Below the pieces are notes generated by a model, which worked only from the letters and a program-made list of their open reading frames with translations, searched no databases and was not told where the DNA came from. This document shows positions 43,671-51,993 of a stretch of 64,000 bases of DNA, piece after piece. The DNA lies in assembly GCF_900155545.1 (NCBI RefSeq), contig NZ_LT732526.1, forward strand, positions 3,110,013 to 3,174,012, read 5' to 3'. This DNA comes from Clostridium sp. Marseille-P2415 (GTDB lineage Bacteria > Bacillota > Clostridia > Lachnospirales > Lachnospiraceae). Each line of letters starts with the position of its first letter. Position 1 is the first letter of the stretch. Position numbers and translations under genes: made by a program.

Positions 43671-44006
43671 TTAATGTCGGTTAAGAAGCTCTGGTGATTT
43701 TTTATATTCATTAACTTCATATCCCCATTCTCCAAGGGTGTGTAAAACGGTTATCAGCTTTTGACTGAGTTCTGATAATTCATATTCAACTCTTGGCGGA
43801 ATTTCATTGTATTGATGGCGAATAATAAGCTGGTCCTGTTCAAGTTCTTTTAAATTTTTCGAAAGCATCAGGCTGGATATGCCATCAACTTTTCTCTGCA
43901 GTTCATTAAACCGGATCGTTCCATTTTGAGACATAGTCCAAATGATCATCAGCTTCCATTTCCCGCCTATCATATCCATAGCATACTTAACATAACAATC
44001 TTCCAT
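43671..44006 (-). CDS. HxlR-family transcriptional regulator
   Basis: A 111-residue winged-helix protein: IGGKWKLMIIWTMSQNGTIRFNELQRKV (HxlR signature, about 13-40), GISSLMLSKNLKELEQDQLI (recognition helix) and PPRVEYELSELSQKL (wing). It is divergent from the flavodoxin-like reductase at 44155. The gap has two related TTACT-AATAT boxes (about 44034-44050 and 44074-44090). HxlR members often respond to reactive electrophiles or redox stress. Confidence 0.9.
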   Translation of the reverse strand: MEDCYVKYAMDMIGGKWKLMIIWTMSQNGTIRFNELQRKVDGISSLMLSKNLKELEQDQLIIRHQYNEIPPRVEYELSELSQKLITVLHTLGEWGYEVNEYKKSPELLNRH

Positions 44007-44033
44007 AAAGCGGCCTCCATTACTTATATTAAT

Positions 44034-44094
44034 ATTAGTTACTGAATATTTTTTGCGTACTTGTTATTTTATATGTTACTAAATATAATAAAAT
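44034..44094 (+). promoter_or_regulatory. Repeated box in the hxlR/flavodoxin intergenic region
   Basis: TTAGTTACTGAATAT and ATGTTACTAAATATAAT are imperfect direct copies (shared GTTACTRAATAT) about 39 bases apart, placed between the two divergent genes. They fit a two-site operator for the HxlR protein. Confidence 0.5.
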
Positions 44095-44154
44095 TTATCA
44101 ATAGACCATAGACTTGATCTAAGAAAATTTAGGGTTAAAAAGGAGAGATGCGAA

Positions 44155-44709
44155 ATGTCAAAGGTAGTTATTTTCAAAGGCAGTCCAAGAAAGAATGGGT
44201 ATACTGCAAAATTATTAGAACAGGTAGCAAAAGGTGCCGGATCGAAAGGTGCCGATATTATTGAATTTGATTTAAACGATCCCGGAATCCGCGGATGCCA
44301 GGGATGCTTCTATTGCCGTACCCATGATGGTTGTGCTGTGAAAGATTATCTGCAGCCCATGTATGAGGCTATCGCTGAAGCAGATGCCATTGTATTCGGT
44401 TCTCCGATCTATTATTATCAAATTACAGGTCAGGCAAGAGTCTGGTTAGACCGTACCTTTCCAATGCTTGGAGTTAACTTTGCACCCAGACATCCAGGCA
44501 AAAAGTTAATAACAATATTTGCTCAGGGAAACCCTGATCCTAAGATAGGTGCAGAAGGCATTAAATTTGCCAATGATGTATTAGAAACATATGGCTGGAA
44601 ATTAGAGGACAGCATTCATTGCTGCGGAACCAATGCTGATCCTGACTCCGCAATGTTTGAGGAGTTATCTTTAAGAGCATTTCAAGACGGTGAAAAATTA
44701 ATAGGATGA
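44155..44709 (+). CDS. Flavodoxin-fold NAD(P)H-dependent FMN reductase / iron-sulfur flavoprotein type
   Basis: A 184-residue protein with the FMN phosphate loop FKGSPRKNGYTAKLLE (about 6-21) and isoalloxazine loop FGSPIYYYQITGQARVWLDR. RGCQGCFYCRTHDGCAVKD contains the compact cysteine motif (CX2CX2CX5C) seen in archaeal/clostridial iron-sulfur flavoproteins, so a [4Fe-4S] cluster is possible. AGGAGAG precedes the start. It is probably induced through the divergent HxlR regulator and reduces quinones or other electrophiles. Confidence 0.88.
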   Translation: MSKVVIFKGSPRKNGYTAKLLEQVAKGAGSKGADIIEFDLNDPGIRGCQGCFYCRTHDGCAVKDYLQPMYEAIAEADAIVFGSPIYYYQITGQARVWLDRTFPMLGVNFAPRHPGKKLITIFAQGNPDPKIGAEGIKFANDVLETYGWKLEDSIHCCGTNADPDSAMFEELSLRAFQDGEKLIG

Positions 44710-44718
44710 ATTTCTCAT

Positions 44719-44804
44719 AACAGTCTTGTTGTTGATTCTATATGTTACAATTAAAGCGGAAAGAAAGGTGATTGCCGCGGATGCACAATCACCTTTCTTT
44801 TCAG
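44719..44804 (+). repeat. Hairpin-bearing dispersed repeat, copy 2
   Basis: Same element as 43520-43607. Here the stem is longer and perfect (AGAAAGGTGATTG with CAATCACCTTTCT). It directly follows the flavodoxin gene and may terminate it. It lies next to the truncated end of the AraC-type gene. Confidence 0.7.
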
Positions 44805-44880
44805 CTATTTCATACTCCCTGCAATCGCACCGTACCTGCAATCCGCGCAGAGTTTTTCGATCATTTCTCTGTTGTTTTTT

Positions 44881-45510
44881 CTATTCCTCATATACAGTCT
44901 TTTCCCCCATGCCGATTTCTCTATAAAGGCGGTTCACAACCTCCTCTTCTGACAGGTTATCTTTCAAATAATCAATGATTTTCATCAGCATAGCCGCATT
45001 ACTGTCAGACTGCTCTGTCTTTAAATGCATATCATACTGTACATATTCAAATAAATCTGCAATCAAGCCATAAATCTCAGCTCTTAAGCGGTAGCAGCTT
45101 TTCTTATCCTGCTGCAGTGTAGGTAATACAATCCCAGCCACCTTCTTTACAAAGTAGGTGTATTCCTTTTTTACAGGTTCTTCATTCACAACACTGTTCA
45201 AGTAGAAACGATAATAAATGTTATCATTATTCTCCTTTTTAAAAAGTCCCGGATCCAGTTGTAAAATCATGCAGATGTTTTTATCCTCGCTTTTTATTTC
45301 ATGTACAGTCTTGGAATTCACCAGGATAATATCTCCCTGGTACAAAGTGATCGGCTTAGGACTGACACTTATTGTAATACTGCCTTTCAGCACTACAATT
45401 AACTCATATTCATAGTGCCAGTGAAAACTGCTGCTCTGAATAGAGGCCACAAAAGCATTAACCGGATATTGATTTTTAAATTCAACTGTTTCAAAAATAT
45501 ATGAGCTCAT
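44881..45510 (-). pseudogene. AraC-type regulator lacking its DNA-binding domain
   Basis: The 209 residues contain a cupin sensor domain (SSFHWHYEYELIVVLKG, GDIILVNSKTVHEI) and a helical linker. The protein stops at IIDYLKDNLSEEEVV...GMGEKTVYEE, just where the first AraC helix-turn-helix begins, so about 80 residues are missing. The downstream sequence does not contain them in another frame as far as I can see. The break is 75 bases from the dispersed repeat at 44719-44804, so a repeat-linked deletion is possible. Confidence 0.65.
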
Positions 45511-45753
45511 ATTATTTTCCTTTTGTGTAACCTTTTAGATATGATGATATAATTATATCCCTTTTTTATATTTTTTGTTGTCATTATCCGTTTGATTCAC
45601 TATCAAAATCAGACATTTTGACAGTATTTTTCTTGATATGTATTTCAAATTGTACAGTTCATACAAATTTTTGTTGTTTTAATTAGTTAATTATACTCCG
45701 AACAATATGCTCCATTGTCCGGACGCAGCGGTGCATTTTTAATGAAAATTTTA

Positions 45754-45813
45754 TTGATTTAAACACTAACAGGTGTTATAATTTGATTCGAGTATCGTAT
45801 TTTATGATACTCG
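45754..45813 (+). promoter_or_regulatory. Promoter and operator of the MarR-FetAB operon
   Basis: TTGATT (45754-45759), 17 bases, perfect TATAAT (45777-45782). Right at the start point lies CGAGTATC-N9-GATACTCG (45789-45813), a perfect inverted repeat, well placed for autorepression by the MarR protein encoded next. The preceding gap 45511-45753 has a CCGAACAAT/ATTGTCCGG hairpin near 45697-45720 and nothing else. Confidence 0.75.
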
Positions 45814-45839
45814 TAAATAAATTAACAGGAGGCTATACT

Positions 45840-46277
45840 TTGGATGAAAACACTTTGATCCATAAACTATTGGAAGTCTTTGAATTCAAAAATGAATATC
45901 AGCTTCAAACCTCAAAGATTCAGCCTCAGGATATGTACGTTTTAGAAAGGATATTTTTTAACGGAAAAATGGCAGCCAAAGACCTTTCAAAACAATATAG
46001 CATTCCCCCTTCCACACTCACAGGGATTATAGACAGGTTGGAAAACAAAAAGTTAATTAAAAGGTTAAGGACGAATATTGATAGAAGAACCATAGAACTT
46101 GTGGTCACACCGGAAGGAAAAACAGCTGTAGAGAAGCATATAAAAGAGGATAAGCTATTTTCAAAGCATTTTTTTGATACTCTTGATAACGATAAAAAAG
46201 AGCAGCTAAAGAAATTACTTGCTGAACTGCTAAATAACGTAAATAAAGACACTTTATTTTTTCTTGGCAGCGAATAA
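45840..46277 (+). CDS. MarR-family regulator of the fetAB operon
   Basis: A 145-residue winged-helix protein: MAAKDLSKQYSIPPSTLTGIIDRLENKKLIKRL (helix-turn-helix) and TNIDRRTIELVVTPEGKTAVE (wing). A TTG start at 45840 is chosen because AGGAGG lies seven bases before it; the frame is open to 45783, but that region is the operator. It precedes the ABC genes by 24 bases and probably senses iron, haem or a drug-like ligand. Confidence 0.88.
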   Translation: MDENTLIHKLLEVFEFKNEYQLQTSKIQPQDMYVLERIFFNGKMAAKDLSKQYSIPPSTLTGIIDRLENKKLIKRLRTNIDRRTIELVVTPEGKTAVEKHIKEDKLFSKHFFDTLDNDKKEQLKKLLAELLNNVNKDTLFFLGSE

Positions 46278-46301
46278 TGAATAAATACGGAGGTGCTTAT
46301 T

Positions 46302-46958
46302 TTGTCATTACTTGAATTTCAGAACGTATCTTTTGCCAATGACGGTCAAATTATTCTTAAAAATACATCAATGAACATCGAGTCAGGCGATTTTATTTCA
46401 ATCATCGGTCCATCAGGTAGCGGCAAAAGTACGTTTCTTAAGATTTGCAGCCATTTGCTTAGTCCCAGCAATGGGAATATTATTTACAGGGGTAAAAATG
46501 TTACCGAGTATAGTCCCCCAGAATTGCGGAAAAGTATCGGGTATTGTTTTCAGACTCCATATCTTTTCGGCGATACAGTGCTGGAAAATATTAATTTCCC
46601 TTTTTTCATAAGAAATTTAAAGCCCGACCAAAAGAAAGTAAATGACTTATTTTCTATGTTTTATATGACAACTGACTATTTAAATAAAGACGTAAAGAAC
46701 CTTTCAGGAGGCGAAAAGCAAAGAATTGCACTTATCAGAAGTTTACTTTTTAAGCCTGAAATTCTGCTTTTAGATGAAATTACCTCTGCCCTTGACGTGG
46801 ATAATACAAAAATCGTTGAAAACGTTATCGCTGCACTGAATAAGGAAGGTACAACCATTTTATGGATCACCCATGATCTTGAACAAAGCAGGAAATATGC
46901 CAATAAGCTTTTGACAATTGAAGCCGGTGAAATAAAATCATTGGAGGTCATATTATGA
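46302..46958 (+). CDS. fetA: ABC transporter ATP-binding protein, FetA-like
   Basis: A 218-residue ATPase: Walker A IGPSGSGKSTFLK, Q-loop CFQTPYLFGD, signature NLSGGEKQRIALIRS, Walker B ILLLDEITSALD and switch WITHDLEQ. Paired with the UPF0014 permease that overlaps its end by 4 bases, which is the FetA-FetB arrangement linked to iron export in Escherichia coli. The TTG at 46302 follows GGAGGTG; an upstream GTG at 46293 lies within that site. Confidence 0.88.
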   Translation: MSLLEFQNVSFANDGQIILKNTSMNIESGDFISIIGPSGSGKSTFLKICSHLLSPSNGNIIYRGKNVTEYSPPELRKSIGYCFQTPYLFGDTVLENINFPFFIRNLKPDQKKVNDLFSMFYMTTDYLNKDVKNLSGGEKQRIALIRSLLFKPEILLLDEITSALDVDNTKIVENVIAALNKEGTTILWITHDLEQSRKYANKLLTIEAGEIKSLEVIL

Positions 46959-47725
46959 ATGCTTCAAATACAATCAATATAACATCGTTACTAATGGCAT
47001 CTTCTCTCGTATTAGTGACACTCTTCTTTTCTTATTGGCAAAAGCTCAAACTGGAAAAGGAAGTAATTATTGGCGTGTTCAGGGCGGTAATCCAGCTTGT
47101 TGCCGTAGGATATGTTTTAGAATATGTTTTTGGCTTTAACAATCCGCTTTTTACAACCCTTTTATTGTTTTTCATGATCTTTAATGCTGCATATAATGCT
47201 GCAAAGAGAGGGAAGGTTGTTAAAAAAGGGCTTATGATATCTTTCTTATCTATAACAGTTGGAACTACCGTAACTTTGGCGATCCTGGTTTTGTCAAAAA
47301 CAATACAATATGAACCGTATCAGATTATCCCTGTCAGTGGAATGATTATTGGTAATGCCATGGTTGCATTGGGGCTGTGCTATAAACAAATAGCGGCTGA
47401 TTTTAAAAATAAACGTGAGGAAGTAGAAACAAAGCTTTCATTAGGAGCCGACATACTACCGTCTTCTATCGAAATCATACGCGATTCCATAAAGACTGGC
47501 ATGCTGCCTACGATCGATTCGGCGAAAACATTAGGTATCGTATCTCTTCCCGGCATGATGACAGGACTGATCCTCGCCGGGTCATCACCGATGGAAGCGA
47601 TAAAATATCAGATAATGGTTACTTTCATGCTGCTTTCAACAACTTCCATATCTTCCTTTTTAGCCTGTTATCTTTCTTACAGGAGTTTTTTTAACAATAG
47701 AAAACAGTTAATCCTGATAAAATAA
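46955..47725 (+). CDS. fetB: ABC transporter permease, FetB (UPF0014) family
   Basis: A 256-residue membrane protein with about seven hydrophobic segments. GVFRAVIQLVAVGYVLEYVF, GMIIGNAMVALGL and SLPGMMTGLILAGSSPMEAIKYQIMVTFM are diagnostic of the UPF0014/FetB family. ATG overlaps the fetA stop. Together with FetA it probably lowers cytosolic iron or protects against oxidative stress; in Clostridia the substrate is untested. Confidence 0.9.
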   Translation: MNASNTINITSLLMASSLVLVTLFFSYWQKLKLEKEVIIGVFRAVIQLVAVGYVLEYVFGFNNPLFTTLLLFFMIFNAAYNAAKRGKVVKKGLMISFLSITVGTTVTLAILVLSKTIQYEPYQIIPVSGMIIGNAMVALGLCYKQIAADFKNKREEVETKLSLGADILPSSIEIIRDSIKTGMLPTIDSAKTLGIVSLPGMMTGLILAGSSPMEAIKYQIMVTFMLLSTTSISSFLACYLSYRSFFNNRKQLILIK

Positions 47726-47742
47726 CCAGTTGTTCATTTTCT

Positions 47743-47766
47743 AAAGGCGCCGAATTCGACGCCTTT
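47743..47766 (+). terminator. Terminator of the fetAB operon
   Basis: AAAGGCG pairs with CGCCTTT around CCGAATTCGA, 17 bases after the fetB stop. The tail (ACTATACTGTT) is only weakly T-rich. Confidence 0.65.
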
Positions 47767-47831
47767 ACTATACTGTTCAGGACAAACAAAAAGCGGCGGA
47801 TCAGGCCTCAAAGGAAAAATCATCTCAACAC

Positions 47832-47946
47832 TTACAGGATTTCTACATACCCTTCTGCTCCGTTTACCCGCATCCCCAGCTCAATATATCCCGGGTTTTC
47901 TTTTCCCTGTTCAAGGAATTTCCGGTTACATGCATAATGCCTTAAG
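47832..47946 (-). pseudogene. C-terminal gene remnant, about 38 codons
   Basis: A coherent tail reads HYACNRKFLEQGKENPGYIE, then LGMRVNGAEGYVEIL and TAA. It has no start codon or ribosome site and follows the terminator of the secreted-protein gene. I do not recognise the parent. Confidence 0.3.
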
Positions 47947-47951
47947 AAGAT

Positions 47952-47990
47952 AAAAAAATGCCGCTTAAGCCTGATAAGGCCTTGGCGGCA
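47952..47990 (-). terminator. Terminator of the PPC-domain gene
   Basis: TGCCGC and GGCCT(T) pair with AGGC and GCGGCA; on the minus strand the stem is followed by seven T. It lies 28 bases after the stop at 48018. Confidence 0.8.
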
Positions 47991-48017
47991 GGGAAATGTT
48001 CCTATAAATTTTGCCCT

Positions 48018-48860
48018 CTAAAATTCTATATCATTTACAGACACAGAAGTCAACGGATATGCAAAAAATAAATTGAGCTTTGGTGTAAACGTTGTATTTT
48101 TATAATAATCAAAAATTATTTGCCAACTACCTTTAACCGGCATGTTCATTGAAACAAGTCCAGTCTTATTCCACGAAAAATTATTTAAAGCAACTGTACT
48201 GTTGCTGGTTAAATTTTTCAATGTAATTCCATTTACAGATGTGCTTCTTACCCCGTTCATTGTTATTGTATATACAACAGAACCTTCTGGTATTGCATCC
48301 TTAAATCGTAAATCAATCGGTACTGTAACATCGCTGCCGCTCATATTTATACTTCCTAGAGATACAGAACAATTTGCTACTAAATATGTAGGTCCGCCAA
48401 CCAGCATAATATAACTTGATGATGTTGATGTAATTCCTTTAATTTTTACATAATAATATCCACTTGAGGAAGCTTTAAAAGGATATGCGGTTGGAAATAA
48501 GCGACTTTTGGAATAGGAACCGGAAGATACTAAATTACTGTCGGAATTATATACCTCATAATCAAATGAATTATCATTACAAGTAACATATTGTACCCCT
48601 GCATTTAAATAGACTTTAAACCAATCTTCATCTGTTTTACTTGTATACCCCTTCACTACATACTGATTGGGTCTATTGCCGCTAACAGCCTGGGCCGCTG
48701 TTTCATTATTTGCTTGTATAAGTTGTGCAGTTTCCATACTATTATTAGGTTCTGTTTCATTAACACTTTGCGCTTTAGCAGTAATACCACTCAATGATAC
48801 TATACAACATACCATAGCAACCGTAGTTAATACTTTAAAACTTTTAGCTTTCCTTACCAT
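48018..48860 (-). CDS. Secreted protein with a bacterial pre-peptidase C-terminal (PPC)-like domain
   Basis: A 280-residue exported protein. The signal peptide (1 to about 30, ending TAKAQS) is followed by ETEPNNSMETAQLI, the hallmark opening of PPC domains, and DEDWFKVYLNAGVQYVT, YYYVKIKGITS. The C-terminal half (about 150-280) is beta-rich and unassigned. PPC modules usually flank secreted proteases or lectins, but no catalytic domain is visible. GGAGG eight bases upstream supports the start at 48860. Confidence 0.75.
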   Translation of the reverse strand: MVRKAKSFKVLTTVAMVCCIVSLSGITAKAQSVNETEPNNSMETAQLIQANNETAAQAVSGNRPNQYVVKGYTSKTDEDWFKVYLNAGVQYVTCNDNSFDYEVYNSDSNLVSSGSYSKSRLFPTAYPFKASSSGYYYVKIKGITSTSSSYIMLVGGPTYLVANCSVSLGSINMSGSDVTVPIDLRFKDAIPEGSVVYTITMNGVRSTSVNGITLKNLTSNSTVALNNFSWNKTGLVSMNMPVKGSWQIIFDYYKNTTFTPKLNLFFAYPLTSVSVNDIEF

Positions 48861-49101
48861 ATAACCATCCTCCATATTTTAATATATTTTCTTGTCTGCA
48901 CTTACATAATTTATCCCCTTTCATTTTATTTAACACAGCTATCACCTTTTGCCAGTTTGCCCCTAAAATATCATCTATTTATATTGACTCGTTTTTAAAA
49001 ACTAATAACGTATTTCGAACACTTTCAATATAAAAATTTGTTATACAATGGACAAGCTGATTTGTTATATACAATAAGATGATATGCAGAAAAGGCAGGA
49101 T

Positions 49102-49200
49102 TTATGCCATAGATAAATCCCTTTCTCCATTCAGCATGCCAAGAATTTTATTCTTAACAGCTTCAAGAGTAGAAACAGGATTACTCCCAAGGTCATATAA
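49102..49200 (-). pseudogene. C-terminal gene remnant, 32 codons
   Basis: LYDLGSNPVSTLEAVKNKIL, then GMLNGERDLSMA and TAA, with a stop immediately upstream in frame. It reads like a real protein tail but has no start. The rest of the 48861-49267 gap is AT-rich; the PPC-gene promoter probably lies near 48985 (minus strand), and I see nothing else. Confidence 0.3.
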
Positions 49201-49267
49201 TCATACTTCTGAATAATATCTTTTTACCTGTAAATAATAACACTATTAATTTTGAAGGAGAGTAATT

Positions 49268-49417
49268 ATGGCAAAGGATTCACAAATCGACCCGAAACCG
49301 ATTCGTAAGAAAAAATCGAATGGCGGCCCTGCCATGACAGAGAGCGCGCTGGATGGAGAAAGCCGAAATACCAAGAAGCAGTCTGGCAGCCGCCACAAAC
49401 CCGGTAACGATAAATAA
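49268..49417 (+). CDS. Small very hydrophilic protein, 49 residues
   Basis: AAGGAG seven bases before ATG drives MAKDSQIDPKPIRKKKSNGG, ending SGSRHKPGNDK. It is rich in Lys, Arg, Ser, Gly and Asn with almost no hydrophobic residues, so it is probably disordered or nucleic-acid binding. Another small gene follows 29 bases later with its own good ribosome site, so the two form a small-protein operon. I do not recognise it. Confidence 0.65.
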   Translation: MAKDSQIDPKPIRKKKSNGGPAMTESALDGESRNTKKQSGSRHKPGNDK

Positions 49418-49446
49418 TAAACTTTTTATGCAAAGGAGCAAATTAT

Positions 49447-49686
49447 ATGAATCGTGATAAACTCATAGATCAGGTAAAAGACGAATATGCACGAATAGCC
49501 TCTTCTGAATCCCAGCAGCATTTTCACCAAACCACAACTGATATGACACCTGAAGCTTATTATGAAAACCTGTTAAGCAAAGTCATCAGCGAAATTAATA
49601 ATGGAACCTTTGACGATTTCAAATCCGGAGAAGAAGTAGTAACTGCTGTTGCTAATGACAAGACCTGGCTTTCCGGTTGGAAGTAA
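49447..49686 (+). CDS. Small protein of unknown function, 79 residues
   Basis: MNRDKLIDQVKDEYARIASS start, acidic, helical pattern, ending DKTWLSGWK. AAGGAG lies nine bases before the ATG. It follows the 49-residue gene and is closed by a clear terminator at 49731-49759. No signal peptide or membrane segment. Family not recognised; FDDFKSGEEVVTAVAND resembles many short cytosolic Clostridia proteins of unknown role. Confidence 0.65.
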   Translation: MNRDKLIDQVKDEYARIASSESQQHFHQTTTDMTPEAYYENLLSKVISEINNGTFDDFKSGEEVVTAVANDKTWLSGWK

Positions 49687-49730
49687 CTTAACACAGATTT
49701 TATAATCTTATATGAAACTGCAAGTAAAAA

Positions 49731-49759
49731 CCGCAATCCTTTTTTATAAGGGATTGCGG
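49731..49759 (+). terminator. Terminator of the small-protein operon
   Basis: CCGCAATCC pairs perfectly with GGATTGCGG around TTTTTTATAAG. It lies 44 bases after the stop at 49686. Confidence 0.7.
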
Positions 49760-49841
49760 TATCACATTCAAAACCGGAAATCTATTTTAAAGAGAGATAT
49801 AATTCTAAATTAATCCAATTAAGAATAGTCTGTTCTATTAT

Positions 49842-50503
49842 CTAACATATCACCAGTGCTGCTGTCCGCTCTGCAATTTCATCCAAAGGGATTTGCGTAT
49901 AACGATGGATACTCGTATTTAGAACCGGCCATTGCAATCAGTATCAAACCCTGCTAATACTGTCTGTATGATTGCTTCTCCGAATTGATCGGAAAACCAT
50001 AATATACCGGCAGTAACGATCATGGCATTGGGATTTACATAACACCAGTCAAAAAAATCCTTTTGATTATACTTTTGATGGATATATTGAATGACTGATT
50101 CATAGGATGCCTTCTCCCGGTATTTATTCAGTATTATGTTAATATCTTCTGCAATTCTGGATTTTGGGGGAATCTGTTTCAAAGCTTCGGAACAATTCCA
50201 TAACATATCTTTCGAAACAGCAGTCAAACTAATAAGTGCAGCAACATACATCTCTCCATAGATTCCATTTTTTATATGGCTGACTGCACCGTCACGATAT
50301 GCCATTTTTGCTGCTTCTAACGGATTACCCGGATTAACATACCCATAGAAATCTCCCCGGATCTGTGCACCGATCCACTCACGATACGGATTCAGACAGG
50401 CTGCTGATTCCGGTGCAATTTTTTTTCTATCATACGCCCGAATTACCTCCTCATCTTTAATATGATATTTACTTCTAACTTTTTCTTCAACATTGGAGTA
50501 CAT
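49842..50503 (-). pseudogene. Decayed ADP-ribosylglycohydrolase-family gene
   Basis: The frame 50503-49919 contains AQIRGDFYGYVNPGNPLEAA, YREGA-like YRDGAVSHIKNGIYGEMYVA and AGFDTDCNG (metal-binding Asp motif), all typical of ADP-ribosylglycohydrolases, but stops directly after DCNGRF. The normal C-terminal tail (NTSIHRYTQIPLDEIAERTA) follows in another frame down to 49842. About 45 residues after the Asp motif and the N-terminal third are missing. The enzyme would have removed ADP-ribose from proteins or small molecules. Confidence 0.7.
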
Positions 50504-50599
50504 ATAGTTTTGTCAATAATTTATATCTTCCAATTATTAACCTTATATATTCCTAATAGTTTTTCTTATTATTTTTTTATTCATTCCATACAAAAATGT

Positions 50600-50762
50600 T
50601 AGTCATACGTATCTTGATAATGAAGTGGCCATTGTTGGTGGCACATACATGACTATTAATTAGCTATAGGCTTACGGCATTCCACAAGAAGTGATTGGGA
50701 CCATGGAAGAGGAAGTTGCTCATATAAAATTCCTTTCAACTTATAAAAGGGCAATAAAATAA
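50600..50762 (+). pseudogene. Second ADP-ribosylglycohydrolase-like fragment with stop codons
   Basis: Plus-strand sequence reads YLDNEVAIVGGTYMTIN, stop, L, stop, AYGIPQEVIGTMEEEVAHIK. The pattern (acidic residue, V-A-x-x-GG, AYGIP) matches the C-terminal DTIA..GG..AYYGIP region of DraG-type ADP-ribosylglycohydrolases. Two in-frame stops show it is dead. It is followed by an AGAGCC/GGCTCT hairpin (50762-50777). The rest of 50504-50925 shows nothing else. Confidence 0.45.
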
Positions 50763-50925
50763 GAGCCTCACGGCTCTGGTTTATAAGTTTATCGAAAAAA
50801 AGCCAAAGACAAATGGAATTATCTCTGGCTTAATGATATGACCTGCAATTAAATAGGTAAATCCGTCAATCTTCAAGCAGTACTAATAATTTCTTAAACT
50901 CATGCATTGTATCATATTAGGGATA

Positions 50926-51831
50926 CTATTGAATATCATCTATATTTTCTTCAGTCAAATTTACAAATGGAACCTTAACCTCTTTCGCATTGCCCATATA
51001 AGAATCACGCCACTGCTTATATTCTGCCCAATCTACTGGATGATCCAGTTCATACTCTCCATCCTGCATGATATAATACACGATTCCATCCCCATCGGTA
51101 TCACTTTCCGAAGGGAATGGGTCCCCATTATAATCTGTCTCTGATAACGACCGGTCCCATGCATCTACCATTCCGACATTGACATAGCTATCTGATTCTC
51201 TGTCAAACTGATATAAGGTATAGGGCCAAAAATCTCCTGCCAAACCTTGATTATGTGACCATTCTGCCTGGATTACACCATTATCATAATAAGTAAGAGC
51301 TGGAAATTCCCGAAACTCTTCGTTTGCAGTTTTGGTATTGTTGTCAAAATCATATATCAATGCTACCATACCCGCCATGGATCCATTTATATATTCAAGA
51401 ATTAATTCCTCTTTGCCGTCTTGGTCTATATCAAATACGGAAAATCGATTCTGCGAAATATCACCATTATCCTCCCAATCACAAGCCTGACCATCTGGGA
51501 AAGTGTGATTGTAATAGATACCCTCCAGAATAGATGTGTATGTATTCTTCATAGCTTCCCTGTCAAAATCTGCTCCGTTCATTTGCGACGCTTCAGCATC
51601 CTGCCTTGATTCAGTGTCATCTGATTCTTTTGATGCTGCAGATTGTTCTGCTTCTATATCGTCTTCGGTAGTTCCGGTAGTGCCTTCCTCCGTTTTATTT
51701 TGTGAAACTTCCGGCTCCTTATCACTCAATGTATTCTGCGATCCACATGCAGTCAAATTACTAAATAACAATAGTAACAGAATCAGAATTCCATATTTTT
51801 GCATGTCTTTTTTTAATGTCCTTACTTTCAT
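50926..51831 (-). CDS. Lipoprotein with an EF-hand/VCBS-like central domain
   Basis: A 301-residue exported lipoprotein. The signal peptide ends LLFSNLTACGS (lipobox Cys about 29), then an acidic Thr/Ser/Glu linker to about 90. The folded part has FSVFDIDQDGKEELILEYI, a calcium-loop-like DxDxDG seen in many Lachnospiraceae surface lipoproteins, and SETDYNGDPFPSESDTDGDG. The function is unknown; cell-surface location is clear. The start at 51831 follows GGTGGGAG; the frame is open 19 codons further. Confidence 0.75.
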   Translation of the reverse strand: MKVRTLKKDMQKYGILILLLLLFSNLTACGSQNTLSDKEPEVSQNKTEEGTTGTTEDDIEAEQSAASKESDDTESRQDAEASQMNGADFDREAMKNTYTSILEGIYYNHTFPDGQACDWEDNGDISQNRFSVFDIDQDGKEELILEYINGSMAGMVALIYDFDNNTKTANEEFREFPALTYYDNGVIQAEWSHNQGLAGDFWPYTLYQFDRESDSYVNVGMVDAWDRSLSETDYNGDPFPSESDTDGDGIVYYIMQDGEYELDHPVDWAEYKQWRDSYMGNAKEVKVPFVNLTEENIDDIQ

Positions 51832-51993
51832 ATTGATTAATCTCCCACCTATTTTTTTAACACATAAAAAGTTGTTCTCGTCAAGCAAACACTACAAACA
51901 TTCAATTATATTTGTTTTTGCTGATGTCTAAACTTCACTTTGATTATGATTATAACTTTATGTTCGAACACATTAAATTGAACCACTATTGTT

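Noticed and set aside
45697-45723. Possible riboswitch or terminator hairpin (CCGAACAAT/ATTGTCCGG)
   Set aside because: Short, no T-run and upstream of the fetAB promoter; no known riboswitch core is visible.
47832-48017. Read-through extension of the PPC-domain protein past its TAG stop
   Set aside because: The same frame stays open, but it passes through a strong terminator hairpin and T-run, so most of it is non-coding; only the last 38 codons look protein-like.
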